From Nocardia mexicana NBRC 108244 (lineage in GTDB: Bacteria; Actinomycetota; Actinomycetes; Mycobacteriales; Mycobacteriaceae), in the NCBI RefSeq assembly GCF_001613165.1, contig NZ_BDBV01000125.1, positions 1 to 34,595 of the forward strand: 34,595 nt of DNA. The letters run 5' to 3'. Positions 7,559-15,928 of the stretch are shown in pieces. How positions within the stretch are numbered: position 1 is the first letter of the stretch; each line of letters starts with the position of its first letter. A program made the translations under genes and the position numbers. The notes under the pieces were generated by a model. The model did no database searches and was not told the origin of the DNA. It was given only the letters and a program-made list of their open reading frames with translations.

Positions 7559-9010
7559 GTGACCGCCGCCGCCAGAAAACCCTCCATCGGCCTCCGTTCC
7601 GAGCGCGGCGCCATCCTGGCGGCCCTGATGCTGTCCACCTCGCTGGTGGCGCTCGACTCGACGATCATCGCCACCGCCGTGCTCACCATCACCGACAACC
7701 TCGGCGGCTTCTCCCAGTTCCCCTGGCTGTTCTCGATCTATCTGCTGGCGCAGGCCGTCACCGTCCCGATCTACGGCAAGATCGCCGACACCTTCGGTCG
7801 CAAGCCGGTGATGCTGTTCGGAATCGCCGTCTTCGCGCTCGGTTCGCTGCTGTGCGGACTCGCCTCGAACATGCTCGCGCTCATCATCTTCCGCGCCGTG
7901 CAGGGTATCGGAGCGGGCGCGGTGCAGCCGATGTCGATGACCATCGCCGGCGATATCTACACCCTCGAGGAGCGCGCCACCGTGCAGGGCTACCTGGCCA
8001 GCGTGTGGGCCGCCTCGTCGGTGCTCGGGCCGCTGCTGGGCGGGCTGTTCTCCGACTACGTCAGCTGGCGGTGGATCTTCCTGATCAACCTGCCGCTGGC
8101 GGCGCTGGCGGCATGGGTGCTGCTGCGGTCGTTCCGGGAGACCGCGCCCCGGCAGCGGCACCGCGTCGACTATCTCGGCGCCGCGCTGCTGGCCGTGGGC
8201 GCGGGCGCGGTCATCCTGGGGCTGCTGGAGGGCGGGCACTCATGGGAGTGGAATTCGCCGATCAGCATCGCGGTGTTCGCGGGCGGTGCGGCGCTGCTGG
8301 TGCTGTTCGGATTCATCGAGCACCGGGCGCCGAATCCGATTCTGCCGCTGTGGGTGTTCACCCGCCGCATCGTGGTGACCAGCAGCCTGGCGTCGCTGCT
8401 GATCGGCGCGGTGATGCTCGGATTGACCTCGTACGTGCCGACTTTCGCGCAGGGCGTGCTCGGCGTCGGCGCACTGGTTGCCGGTCTGACCGTCGGCGCG
8501 CTCACGCTGGGCTGGCCGCTGACCGCGTCGCTGGCCGGAAAGCTGTACCTGCGCATCGGTTTTCGCCGCACCGCGCTCATCGGCAGCTCGCTGGCCGCGC
8601 TCGGGGCGCTGTCGACCCTGCTGCTCGGCAGCGGCTCCGCCCTGTGGCAGATCGCGCTGAGCTGTTTCGTCGTCGGCGCCGGGCTGGGCTGGGTCGCGGC
8701 ACCGACCCTGATCGCCGCGCAGACCAGCGCGGAATGGAGTGAGCGCGGGGTGGTGACCGGCACCAACATGTTCGCGCGCTCGATCGGCAGCGCCGTGGGG
8801 GTCGCGGTGTTCGGCGCGCTGGTGAACATGCGGGTGGGCGGCGCCGAGCACCCCGCGCCGGAGGTTCTGTCGTCGGCGATCCACCTGGTGTTCCTCGGAG
8901 TCTCCGCGATGGCTGTGGTCATGGTCGTGGCCGCCGCGGCGCTGCCCCGCAGCCGGTCGGCACGTTCGGTGCCGGTCGCGTCGGAAAACCTGGCGGCCGT
9001 ACAGGATTGA
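7559..9010 (+). CDS. MFS drug exporter, DHA2 (EmrB/QacA) subfamily
   Basis: A 483-residue multi-spanning membrane protein with the length expected of 14-helix DHA2 proton antiporters. Family motifs are visible in order: the first-helix signature LDSTIIATAVLTI (motif D1), motif A YGKIADTFGRKP, motif B RAVQGIGAG, and motif C VLGPLLGGLFSD. It probably expels hydrophobic or cationic compounds; the substrate cannot be read from sequence. GTG 7559 is preferred over GTG 7553 because GAGAGGG (7546-7552) would lie directly against the latter. The spacer upstream is shared with the divergent DUF6153 gene and also contains CTCAGTTGTTGAG, a small palindrome that could be an operator. No TetR or MarR gene is adjacent, unlike many exporters of this type. 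Confidence 0.9.
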   Translation: MTAAARKPSIGLRSERGAILAALMLSTSLVALDSTIIATAVLTITDNLGGFSQFPWLFSIYLLAQAVTVPIYGKIADTFGRKPVMLFGIAVFALGSLLCGLASNMLALIIFRAVQGIGAGAVQPMSMTIAGDIYTLEERATVQGYLASVWAASSVLGPLLGGLFSDYVSWRWIFLINLPLAALAAWVLLRSFRETAPRQRHRVDYLGAALLAVGAGAVILGLLEGGHSWEWNSPISIAVFAGGAALLVLFGFIEHRAPNPILPLWVFTRRIVVTSSLASLLIGAVMLGLTSYVPTFAQGVLGVGALVAGLTVGALTLGWPLTASLAGKLYLRIGFRRTALIGSSLAALGALSTLLLGSGSALWQIALSCFVVGAGLGWVAAPTLIAAQTSAEWSERGVVTGTNMFARSIGSAVGVAVFGALVNMRVGGAEHPAPEVLSSAIHLVFLGVSAMAVVMVVAAAALPRSRSARSVPVASENLAAVQD

Positions 9011-9080
9011 CGATCCGCTCACCGAGGGTGGGTGGCTCGTGGACCCGCGCACGTCGGAGGTGCGGCGTAGGGTGGGCCGC

Positions 9081-9248
9081 ATGGGACAGTTCGGTGAACT
9101 CCTGCACGGCGGGAGGCTGCGCAAAGAGAGCGACGACGAGGCGGGCAGCGGCCAGTCGTTCGAGGTCGGCGATCTCGACCTCGACCGCGGCGTGATCCGC
9201 CTGAATCCGCGATCCGAGCCGGCACCGCGCGACGAATCCGGCGAGTGA
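9081..9248 (+). CDS. Small hypothetical protein, possibly DUF6191-like
   Basis: A 55-residue acidic protein (MGQFGELLHGGRLRKESDDE...). A short hydrophobic start is followed by a charged stretch and a C-terminal segment (VGDLDLDRGVIRLN) that recalls the DUF6191 pattern of a GR(R/L)-charged linker and a terminal beta strand; the likeness is from memory and weak. ATG 9081 is preceded by GGGTGG; a GTG at 9039 in the same frame is possible. It lies on the same strand 70 bases after the exporter gene. Confidence 0.5.
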   Translation: MGQFGELLHGGRLRKESDDEAGSGQSFEVGDLDLDRGVIRLNPRSEPAPRDESGE

Positions 9249-9254
9249 TCCGCC

Positions 9255-9333
9255 CGGCCAGACGAACGGCCGCAATGACTGCCACGGCCTGACGAACGGA
9301 CGCAATGACTGCCACGGCCTGACGAACGGACGC
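9255..9333. repeat. 30-bp tandem direct repeat, two full copies and a partial third
   Basis: Copies begin at 9255, 9285 and 9315. The core GACGAACGG recurs exactly every 30 bases (9261, 9291, 9321). Copies 1 and 2 differ at two positions and copy 3 stops after 19 bases. The tract lies just after the small ORF and before the NTF2-like gene. Confidence 0.9.
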
Positions 9334-9401
9334 GCGAAGCGTGTTGCGGTAGATTTGCTGTGACCCGATCGTGCGGTACCCGACCCGAAAGGGGCGTCAG
9401 T

Positions 9402-9719
9402 ATGGCCGACCAACTCGATCCCGTGGTGGCGAAGTTCGTGGACACGCTCAACGCGGGCGACAGCGCCTCCTTCTGCGATCTGCTCACCGACGGCGCGACG
9501 ATGTCCGACGACGGCAGCGACCGCGACCTGCGGCAGTGGGTGCAGGGCGAGGCCTTCGACACCAACGGCCGGATGACCGTCGACCCGGCCACGATCGCCG
9601 ACGGCGGCCGATCCTTCGTCGCCGACTACGCCAACGACCGCTGGGGTTCCATGCGCACCGCCTGGCGCTTCACCGTCGCGGGGGACAAGGTGTCCCGCTT
9701 CGAGACCGGCCAGGCCTGA
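9402..9719 (+). CDS. NTF2/SnoaL-like small protein
   Basis: A 105-residue protein with the pattern of the NTF2-like cone fold: an N-terminal helix pair (DPVVAKFVDTLNAGDSASFCDLLTDGATM), then strands ending in YANDRWGSMRTAWRFTVAGDKVSRFETGQA. Such proteins act as small hydrolases, isomerases or ligand-binding domains, and nothing here fixes which. ATG 9402 is chosen because GAAAGGGG lies at 9387-9394; the frame extends upstream to 9360 without a better start. A repeat tract precedes it and a tandem repeat array follows its stop. Confidence 0.72.
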   Translation: MADQLDPVVAKFVDTLNAGDSASFCDLLTDGATMSDDGSDRDLRQWVQGEAFDTNGRMTVDPATIADGGRSFVADYANDRWGSMRTAWRFTVAGDKVSRFETGQA

Positions 9720-9731
9720 CCCCGGCCAAAA

Positions 9732-9847
9732 GCGTGCCGGGGATGAAGATGGGTGTCGCCGCGTGCCGGGGATGAAGATGGGTGTCGCCGCGTGCCGGGG
9801 ATGAAGATGGGTGTCTCCGCGTGCCGGGGATGAAGATGATTGCCTCC
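9732..9847. repeat. 29-bp minisatellite, four head-to-tail copies
   Basis: Copies start at 9732, 9761, 9790 and 9819, each beginning GCGTGCCGGGGATGAAGATG. Copies 1 and 2 are identical, copy 3 has one change and copy 4 has a few near its end. There are no spacers, so this is not CRISPR. The 29-base period is not a multiple of three, and the array fills the gap between two convergent genes, ending 4 bases before the stop of the lipoprotein gene. Confidence 0.95.
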
Positions 9848-9851
9848 GCGT

Positions 9852-10427
9852 TCAGCTCGTGGCGACGTCGATGACCAGCCGCGCCGGGTTCTGGAGGGCG
9901 CTGACCGAGAAGGCGGGCTTGTCGGCATTCACGCCGATGAACGACTGCGTGGTGCCCTCGTAGACCTGGGTGCGGTAGACGCCCGCGATGGCGGGCGCGT
10001 CGGGGTCGGTCGCCGGATCCGGGCCCTCGTACGCGGTGACGCCGCTGTCCCACGGATAGGCCGAGCCCAGGATCTGTACCTCGAGGATGGACTGCCCGGC
10101 CACATCGATCAGCCGCCCGCTGCCGTCCTGCACCGCCCGGTCGGTGTACTGCACCCGCCAGCCCGGGGTGCCGGTGCCGCCGAGTTCGTAGACCACCCGA
10201 TCGAAGCCCTCGTGGTGGCCGATGCGCACGCCGGTGACGGTGAGGCGGGAGTCGTTGGAGGGCTTGCCCTGCTGCGGCGTCGCGGCCGTGGGCGGGGACT
10301 CCGGCCCGGCCGTCGACGTGACCGGCGCGGCCGCGGGCGGCGGCCCGGGCGTATCGGACGAACCGTCGGAGCAACCCGCCAGCAGTGCGAGTGCCGCCAC
10401 CACCGTCAACGCCAGCCTGTTACGCAT
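9852..10427 (-). CDS. AMIN-like domain lipoprotein
   Basis: A 191-residue lipoprotein. The signal peptide (MRNRLALTVVAALALLAGC) ends in the lipobox LAGC. A Pro/Ala/Thr linker to about residue 55 leads to a compact domain with LTVTGVRIGHHEGFDRVVYELGG, a middle strand RLIDVAGQSILEVQI and a final NPARLVIDVA. This is the pattern of AMIN-like domains in actinobacterial lipoproteins, where a beta sandwich is thought to bind the cell envelope. Location outside the membrane is well supported; the ligand is not known. It is divergent from the methyltransferase gene with a 72-base spacer. Confidence 0.85.
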   Translation of the reverse strand: MRNRLALTVVAALALLAGCSDGSSDTPGPPPAAAPVTSTAGPESPPTAATPQQGKPSNDSRLTVTGVRIGHHEGFDRVVYELGGTGTPGWRVQYTDRAVQDGSGRLIDVAGQSILEVQILGSAYPWDSGVTAYEGPDPATDPDAPAIAGVYRTQVYEGTTQSFIGVNADKPAFSVSALQNPARLVIDVATS

Positions 10428-10499
10428 GGGGCCGATGGTATGCGGTAATACCACCGGGGTCGGCGCGACGACACGGCAACGATCTAGCACACTGTAGGC

Positions 10500-11651
10500 G
10501 TGCAGGAGGTCGATGACGTATTGAGCCGGCTGCGGCGATACCCCGACGTGGAAGCGGTGAACCTCTATGCGGTCGACGCCGCCGACCGGCTGATCCTCGA
10601 TGTCGCCGCCGACTCCCTCGCCGCCGTCGAGGGCGATCGGGTGGCGGTGATCGACGACGGGTACGGCGCGCTCACGCTGGGGGCCATCGCCACCCACGGG
10701 CTGAGCGGGGTCCGCGTGCATCAGGACCTGCTCACCGGCGAGCTCGCACTGGCCAACAACGCGCGCGCCCTAGGGCTGGCCGACCGCTATACCGCGCACG
10801 CGCTGGGGCGGCGGTTGCTCGAGGATGTGCGCGTGGTGCTGCTCCGGCTGCCCCGGGCGCTGTCCGGGCTGGCCGAGATCGCCGACGCCGTCGCCCGCTA
10901 CGCCGATCCCGAGGTCGAGGTGTTCGCCGGTGGCCGCGACAAATACCTGACACCGGCCATGAACGACGTGCTGAGCGAGTCGTTCGCCGCGGTGCGGGCC
11001 AGTCGCGGTAGGCAGAAGTCGCGAATCCTGCTGGCGCAGCAGCCGAAACCGCTCGGCGAACCGCCCTACCCCGTGCACAGCCGGCTCGACGAACTGGAGT
11101 TGGAGGTCGTCGCCCACGGTGCGGCGTTCTCGGGCCCGCGCCTGGACATCGGCACCCGTTTCCTGCTCGAGCATGTGCGGCGGATGAAGCCGGACGCCCG
11201 CGACGCCATCGATCTGGGCTGCGGCACCGGCATTCTGGCGGTCGCGCTGGCCAAGGCGCGCCCGCAGGTCAGCGTGGTCGGCACCGATCAGTCGGCGGCC
11301 GCGGTCGCCTCTGCGCGGGCCACGGCGGCGGCGAACGGCGTGGCCGATCGGGTGACGGTGCTGCGCGACGACGCGATGGCGGGGGTGGCCGAGCACAGTG
11401 CGGATCTGGTGGTGTGCAACCCCCCTTTCCACGTGGGTGCGGCGGTGCATACCGGCTCGGCGATCAAGATGTTCGCCGAAACGGGGCGGGTGTTGCGACC
11501 CGGCGGTGAGCTGTGGACGGTATACAACTCGCACCTGAACTATCGTGGGGTGATGGAACGGCTGGTCGGCAAGACCGACGTGGTGGCCCGCAACCGCAAG
11601 TTCACGGTGACGCGGTCGATGCGTGGTCTGCGCGACGTACGACAGGAGTAG
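10500..11651 (+). CDS. RsmC/RlmG-like class I SAM methyltransferase
   Basis: A 383-residue protein with an N-terminal pseudo-methyltransferase-like half and a C-terminal catalytic domain, the two-domain layout of 16S/23S rRNA guanine-N2 methyltransferases. The SAM-binding loop is AIDLGCGTGILAVAL. The catalytic motif is VVCNPPFHVG, the NPPF(H/Y) signature of N-methylation of exocyclic amines on bases. Late residues RPGGELWTVYNSHLNY complete the fold. The exact rRNA position cannot be read. The GTG start has no upstream ribosome site, while AGGAGG lies just inside the gene (10504-10509) ahead of an in-frame TTG at 10521, so either leaderless GTG or TTG initiation is possible. Confidence 0.85.
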   Translation: MQEVDDVLSRLRRYPDVEAVNLYAVDAADRLILDVAADSLAAVEGDRVAVIDDGYGALTLGAIATHGLSGVRVHQDLLTGELALANNARALGLADRYTAHALGRRLLEDVRVVLLRLPRALSGLAEIADAVARYADPEVEVFAGGRDKYLTPAMNDVLSESFAAVRASRGRQKSRILLAQQPKPLGEPPYPVHSRLDELELEVVAHGAAFSGPRLDIGTRFLLEHVRRMKPDARDAIDLGCGTGILAVALAKARPQVSVVGTDQSAAAVASARATAAANGVADRVTVLRDDAMAGVAEHSADLVVCNPPFHVGAAVHTGSAIKMFAETGRVLRPGGELWTVYNSHLNYRGVMERLVGKTDVVARNRKFTVTRSMRGLRDVRQE

Positions 11652-11702
11652 ATTCGGGGCGGTACAGTCCGCTTTGTCCGGATTTTCGCCCGGTTCGGGA
11701 AC

Positions 11703-11730
11703 TTGATCCTGCCGCGGCACGTTGCATACT
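11703..11730 (+). promoter_or_regulatory. Promoter for the Bax-inhibitor-1 gene
   Basis: TTGATC (11703-11708) and CATACT (11725-11730) are separated by 16 bases, close to the actinobacterial housekeeping consensus. The predicted transcript starts about 45 bases before the gene. Confidence 0.5.
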
Positions 11731-11782
11731 CGAAACGGCCACGAGAGTCGTGGACCGCGACCTTCGGAAAGGCACGAGAACG

Positions 11783-12634
11783 GTGCGCACCTCTAGCAAC
11801 CCGATCTTCAAGAACCTGCCGCAACAGCAGGGTGGATACGCGGGGTTCGGTTCGGCGGCTGCGGGCGCCGGGCGATTCGCCCAGTACGGGCAGCAGCCGC
11901 AGGGTTACGAGCAGCAGTATCAGCCGCCGACCCAGGCCGCCGCCCGTCCGATGACCATCGATGACGTCGTCACCAAGACCGGCATCACCCTCGGCGTGGT
12001 CACGGTCGCGGCGATCCTCTCCTACGGATTGACCGCCGCCAACCACGCGCTGGCGCCGCTGTTCGTGATCGTCGGCGGCCTGGTCGGCCTGGTGCTGGTG
12101 CTGGTCGCCACGTTCGGCCGTAAGCAGGACAACCCCGCGATCGTCCTGAGCTACGCCGCCTTCGAGGGCATGTTCCTGGGCGCGCTGTCGTTCATGTTCA
12201 CCAACGTCGCCTTCGGCGGCGTGGGCGGTTCCGGGCTGATCGCGCAGGCGGTACTCGGGACCTTCGGCGTGTTCTTCGGCATGCTCGTGGTGTACAAGAC
12301 GGGCGCCATCCGGGTGACGCCCCGCTTCACCCGCATGATCGTCGGCGCCATGATCGGCGTGCTGGTGCTGATGGTGGGCAACATGATCGCCGCGTTCTTC
12401 ACCGAGGGCGGTTTCGGCCTGCGCGACGGCGGCCCCATCTCGATCATCTTCAGCCTGGTCGTGATCGCCATCGCCGCGTTCAGCTTCCTGCTCGACTTCG
12501 ACGCCGCCGACCAGCTGATCCGCGCCCAGGCGCCGGAGAAGGCCGCCTGGGGCGTCGCCCTCGGCCTCACCGTCACCCTGGTCTGGCTGTACCTCGAGAT
12601 CCTGCGGCTGCTGAGTTACCTGCAGAACGACTAG
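11783..12634 (+). CDS. Bax inhibitor-1/YccA family membrane protein
   Basis: A 283-residue protein. The first 55 residues are soluble and rich in Gln, Gly and Tyr (QQQGGYAGFG, YGQQPQGYEQQYQ). From about residue 65 come seven hydrophobic helices with the family signature of Gly-rich and acidic spots, ending in LLDFDAADQLIRAQAPEKAAWG and a final helix LVWLYLEILRLLSYL. BI-1 members are membrane channels or stress proteins; the Asp pair near the sixth helix matches the pH-gate region known in bacterial BI-1 homologues. GTG 11783 follows AAAGG by 10 bases. A strong terminator follows the stop, so the gene appears to be transcribed alone. Confidence 0.9.
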   Translation: MRTSSNPIFKNLPQQQGGYAGFGSAAAGAGRFAQYGQQPQGYEQQYQPPTQAAARPMTIDDVVTKTGITLGVVTVAAILSYGLTAANHALAPLFVIVGGLVGLVLVLVATFGRKQDNPAIVLSYAAFEGMFLGALSFMFTNVAFGGVGGSGLIAQAVLGTFGVFFGMLVVYKTGAIRVTPRFTRMIVGAMIGVLVLMVGNMIAAFFTEGGFGLRDGGPISIIFSLVVIAIAAFSFLLDFDAADQLIRAQAPEKAAWGVALGLTVTLVWLYLEILRLLSYLQND

Positions 12635-12650
12635 CGGTCCGCATAGTTCG

Positions 12651-12688
12651 ACGGGTGGCCACCGAATCCTCGGTGGCCACCCGTTTTT
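12651..12688 (+). terminator. Rho-independent terminator after the BI-1 gene
   Basis: A perfect 15-bp stem (12651-12665 with 12670-12684) with loop ATCC, followed by TTTTT (12684-12688). Confidence 0.95.
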
Positions 12689-12751
12689 CGTGCGGGCGGG
12701 AGCAAGGGAATGCCGGGCGGCGTTGCGGTGAGTGAGGAAGGGAGCGGAAAC

Positions 12752-13531
12752 GTGCTGTATGCAAAGGCCGCCGATGGCATTCGCATCGCGTATCAGGTCG
12801 AGGGTGACGGGTCGCCGCTGCTGCTGATTGCCGGGCAGTCGAACAACCATCACTGGTGGGACGGCATTCGCGACGATTTCCACGGCACGCATCGCACGAT
12901 CACCCTCGACTATCGCGGCACCGGGGACAGCGACAAGCCGGATATCGCGTACAGCACACCGGGATTCGCGGAGGACGCGATCGCGGTGCTGGACGATCTG
13001 GGGATCGACCGCGCCGACGTGTACGGCACCTCGATGGGCGGCCGGGTGGCGCAGTGGCTGGCCGCGCGGCATCCGGATCGGGTACGCGCGCTGGTGCTCG
13101 GCTGCACCTCACCCGGCGGGCGGAAGGCGGTGGATCGGGGTGGCGACATTCGCCGGCTGCTGGCGGATCCGGCGACGGCCGAACACGCGCTGATGGATCT
13201 CATGTACACCCCGCAGTGGCTCGCCACCCACCCCGGGCCCTACCAAACCCTCGGCGATCCCGGAATGCCGTCCTACGCCCGCCGCCGCCACCTGATCGCC
13301 AGCCACCGCCACGACGCCTGGGATGTCTTGCCCGACATCACCTCTCCGACCTTGGTCGTGCACGGCAGCGACGACCGCTTCAATCCCGTCGCGAACGCGC
13401 CCCTGCTGGCCGAGCGAATCCCCGGTGCTCGTCTGCACCTGATCCCGGGTGCCCGCCACGCCTATTTCGAGGAGTTCCGTTCCACCGCAAGCCCGTTGGT
13501 TCGCGACTTCCTGACATCGGCCGGTCGGTGA
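12752..13531 (+). CDS. Alpha/beta-fold hydrolase
   Basis: A 259-residue single-domain alpha/beta-hydrolase. The catalytic Ser sits in YGTSMGGRVAQ, the acid in VVHGSDDRFNPV and the His in PGARHAYFEE. The HG oxyanion region is replaced by AGQSNNHHWW, and DYRGTGDSDKP follows strand 4. Its closest look is to the haloalkane dehalogenase/esterase-like hydrolases with DxRGxGxSD motifs; the substrate is unknown. GTG 12752 is preferred because AGGAAGGGAG lies 7 bases upstream; longer in-frame starts exist at 12710 (ATG) and 12728 (GTG). No signal peptide is present. Confidence 0.87.
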   Translation: MLYAKAADGIRIAYQVEGDGSPLLLIAGQSNNHHWWDGIRDDFHGTHRTITLDYRGTGDSDKPDIAYSTPGFAEDAIAVLDDLGIDRADVYGTSMGGRVAQWLAARHPDRVRALVLGCTSPGGRKAVDRGGDIRRLLADPATAEHALMDLMYTPQWLATHPGPYQTLGDPGMPSYARRRHLIASHRHDAWDVLPDITSPTLVVHGSDDRFNPVANAPLLAERIPGARLHLIPGARHAYFEEFRSTASPLVRDFLTSAGR

Positions 13532-13547
13532 GGGACCGGCCGCTGAG

Positions 13548-13583
13548 CCCCGCGGCCCCGGCTTAGGGGCCGGGGCCGCGGGG
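13548..13583. terminator. Bidirectional hairpin between convergent genes
   Basis: A perfect 15-bp GC-only stem (13548-13562 with 13569-13583) and loop TTAGGG, without a T-run, placed between the convergent hydrolase and thiolase genes. Confidence 0.75.
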
Positions 13584-13609
13584 TGATCAGAGTGCCGAGT
13601 TGCCGGGCG

Positions 13610-14830
13610 TCAGCTCAGGCGCTCGATGATCATCGCCATGCCCTGGCCGCCGCCGACGCACATGGTCTCCAGGCCCCACTGCTTGTCGTGGGTCTGCAGG
13701 TTGTTGATCAGGGTGGCGGTGATGCGGGCGCCGGTCATGCCGAAGGGGTGGCCGAGGGCGATCGCGCCGCCGGACACGTTCAGCTTGTCCAGGTCCATGT
13801 TCAGCTCGCGCGCCGAGCCGAGCACCTGCACCGCGAACGCCTCGTTGATCTCGTACAGGTCGAGGTCGTCGATGGTCTTGCCGGCCAGCTTCAGCGCCCG
13901 CCGCACGGCCTCGATCGGGCCCAGGCCCATGATCTCCGGCGACAGCCCCGACACACCGGTGGACACGATGCGCGCCAGCGGGGTCAGGCCCAGCTCCTTG
14001 GCCTTGGTGTCGCTCATGATCACCAGCGCCGCCGCGCCGTCGTTGAGCGGGCAGGCATTGCCCGCGGTGATCGTGCCGTCGGGCCGGAACACCGGCTTGA
14101 GCTGCGACACCTTCTCGTAGGTGGTGCCCGCGCGCGGGCCGTCGTCGGTGGTGACGATGCTGCCGTCGGGCAGCGTCACCGGGGTGATCTCGCGCTCGAA
14201 GAAGCCGGACTTGATGGCCTCCTCGGCGCGGTTCTGCGACCGCACGCCCCAGTGGTCCTGGTCCTCGCGGGAGATGCCGGTGAACTGGGCGACGTTCTCG
14301 GCGGTCTGGCCCATCGCGATGTAGACATCCGGCAGCTGGTCGCTCTCGCGCGGGTCGACCCAGCCGTCGGAGCCGCCCTCGGCGCGCTTCGCGGTGCGGG
14401 CCTCGGCGTCGGCGAACTTCAGGTTGTGGGTATCGGGCCAGCCGTCGGAGGTGCCCTTCGGGAACCGCGAGACGGTCTCGACACCGGCGGAGATGAAGAC
14501 GTCTCCCTCGCCGGCCTTGATGGCGTGGAAGGCCATCCGGCTGGTCTGCAGCGACGACGAGCAGTAGCGGTTGAGCGTCACGCCGGGCAGGAAGTCGTAG
14601 CCCAGCTGGGTGGCCACCACCTTCGCCATGTTGAAGCCGGCCTCGCCGCCGGGCTGTCCGCAGCCGAGCATCAGGTCGTCGATATCGGAGGCGGCCAGCG
14701 CCGGCACCTTGTCGAGGGCGGCGCGGACCATCTGGGCGGCGAGGTCGTCCGGGCGCATGCCCACGAGCGAGCCCTTGCCTGCACGGCCGATCGGGGAGCG
14801 GGCAACGGAAACGATGACGGCCTCTGGCAT
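13610..14830 (-). CDS. fadA3: Acetyl-CoA C-acetyltransferase (thiolase), FadA3-like
   Basis: A 406-residue thiolase that condenses or cleaves acyl-CoA thioesters in fatty-acid metabolism. All active-site blocks are present: Cys90 in NRYCSSSLQT (acyl acceptor), NEAF at 329-332, His361 in ALGHPFGMTGAR, and Cys391 in ETMCVGGGQG. Length and the start MPEAVIVSVARSPIGRAGKGS agree with the mycobacterial FadA3 type as remembered, and the next genes (SGNH hydrolase, cbs) support the same locus. The ATG is preceded by GAAGGAG. Whether it acts in biosynthesis or degradation is not visible from sequence. The downstream SGNH gene, 72 bases away on the same strand, could be in the same transcript. Confidence 0.93.
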   Translation of the reverse strand: MPEAVIVSVARSPIGRAGKGSLVGMRPDDLAAQMVRAALDKVPALAASDIDDLMLGCGQPGGEAGFNMAKVVATQLGYDFLPGVTLNRYCSSSLQTSRMAFHAIKAGEGDVFISAGVETVSRFPKGTSDGWPDTHNLKFADAEARTAKRAEGGSDGWVDPRESDQLPDVYIAMGQTAENVAQFTGISREDQDHWGVRSQNRAEEAIKSGFFEREITPVTLPDGSIVTTDDGPRAGTTYEKVSQLKPVFRPDGTITAGNACPLNDGAAALVIMSDTKAKELGLTPLARIVSTGVSGLSPEIMGLGPIEAVRRALKLAGKTIDDLDLYEINEAFAVQVLGSARELNMDLDKLNVSGGAIALGHPFGMTGARITATLINNLQTHDKQWGLETMCVGGGQGMAMIIERLS

Positions 14831-14902
14831 GAGGACTCCTTCGTCGGGCGGCGAACGACCAAGCGGCCGTTCGGTACACAGGTACGGAATTCTCCTCCGA
14901 AT

Positions 14903-15772
14903 CTACGTCGCCCCGATCGGGCTAGGAACACCCGGTATGCCCGTATCCCGCTCATCGAGCTCGCGCAGCAGCGCCGGGAGCAGGTGAGCGGCGGCCAACT
15001 CGTACCCGGCGGCCGAGGGATGGAAGCCGTCGGCGGAGAACAGCACCTCGGGTGTGCTGCGGAAATCGTGGCCGAGCAGATCGCCCATCGGCACCGGGCA
15101 CCCGCCGACCGCGCGGGTCGCGGCGGCCTGGGCCCGCGCCAGTCGCACGCTCCAGCTGTGCACGACGGTCCGCAGCGGCTGCGGAATCGCGGCCACCGAA
15201 CCCAGATCGGGACACGTGCCGACCACCACCACGCTGCCCGCGTCGTGCAGCCGCTGCACCGCCCGGCGCAGCCGCTGTGCCGAGCGGAGCACGGAATGCT
15301 TCTTGGTGACGTCGTTGGCGCCGACCAGGATCACCGCCGCATCCGGCGGCGGACCGGCGACGAACATCGCGTCGACCTGCCCGGCCAAGCCCTTCGACGT
15401 GGCACCCGAGATGGCCTTGGTGCTCAGCCGGATTCGCTGTCCGGTCGCCTCGGCGAGGCCGCGAGCGACCCGCACGCCCGGCACCTGCTCGGCGTCGTCG
15501 CAGCCGACGCCCGCGGCGGTGGAGTCACCGAAGATCATCAGGTGCAGGTCGAAAGGGATTCCGGTGCGCCATGATTCGGGCGCCGGACATCCCGCGGTAT
15601 AGACGCCGTCGGCCTCCGGCGGCTTGGAGGTATCGCGACCGATCACCGCTCGGGCCGCCTGCGCCTGCTGCATCAGCAGCCGATAACCCGCCCACCACGC
15701 GGTACCCGCACCCGACCCCGCCGCCACCGTGGCAGCACCGGTCACCGCGAACGTGCGCCACGTTCTCGCCAC
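14903..15772 (-). CDS. SGNH/GDSL-type hydrolase with N-terminal membrane anchor
   Basis: A 289-residue esterase-like protein. A hydrophobic stretch at about 8-30 can serve as anchor or uncleaved signal, placing the catalytic domain outside the membrane. SGNH blocks are present: block I FGDSTAAG with Ser84, Gly in block II (SGAT), block III GANDV with Asn153, and block V DGFHPS with Asp248 and His251. It is the positional counterpart of the exported protein next to fadA3 in M. tuberculosis, as remembered. GTG 15772 is chosen because GGAAAGGGG lies 7 bases upstream; an upstream GTG at 15808 is less likely. The 156 bases upstream hold no gene. Ester substrate is unknown. Confidence 0.87.
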   Translation of the reverse strand: MARTWRTFAVTGAATVAAGSGAGTAWWAGYRLLMQQAQAARAVIGRDTSKPPEADGVYTAGCPAPESWRTGIPFDLHLMIFGDSTAAGVGCDDAEQVPGVRVARGLAEATGQRIRLSTKAISGATSKGLAGQVDAMFVAGPPPDAAVILVGANDVTKKHSVLRSAQRLRRAVQRLHDAGSVVVVGTCPDLGSVAAIPQPLRTVVHSWSVRLARAQAAATRAVGGCPVPMGDLLGHDFRSTPEVLFSADGFHPSAAGYELAAAHLLPALLRELDERDTGIPGVPSPIGAT

Positions 15773-15928
15773 CTGCCGACCCCTTTCCGCTCCACCGCAC
15801 CCGACCACGATTTCGTCTGTCTATATCGTGCCGGATCCGGCGAATGTGAGCACCTGTCATCGGCGCGTTATCGGGGTCGAACGGACTCACGCACCCCGCA
15901 TCGCCGGGTGCGTGTCGGGAGTCGGGCC

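Noticed and set aside
9732..9847. CRISPR array
   Set aside because: The 29-base units are head-to-tail with no spacers and no cas genes are present.
13583..15574. A 663-codon open frame on the plus strand
   Set aside because: It is antisense to the thiolase and SGNH genes, with no family pattern and a His/Arg/Gly-skewed product.
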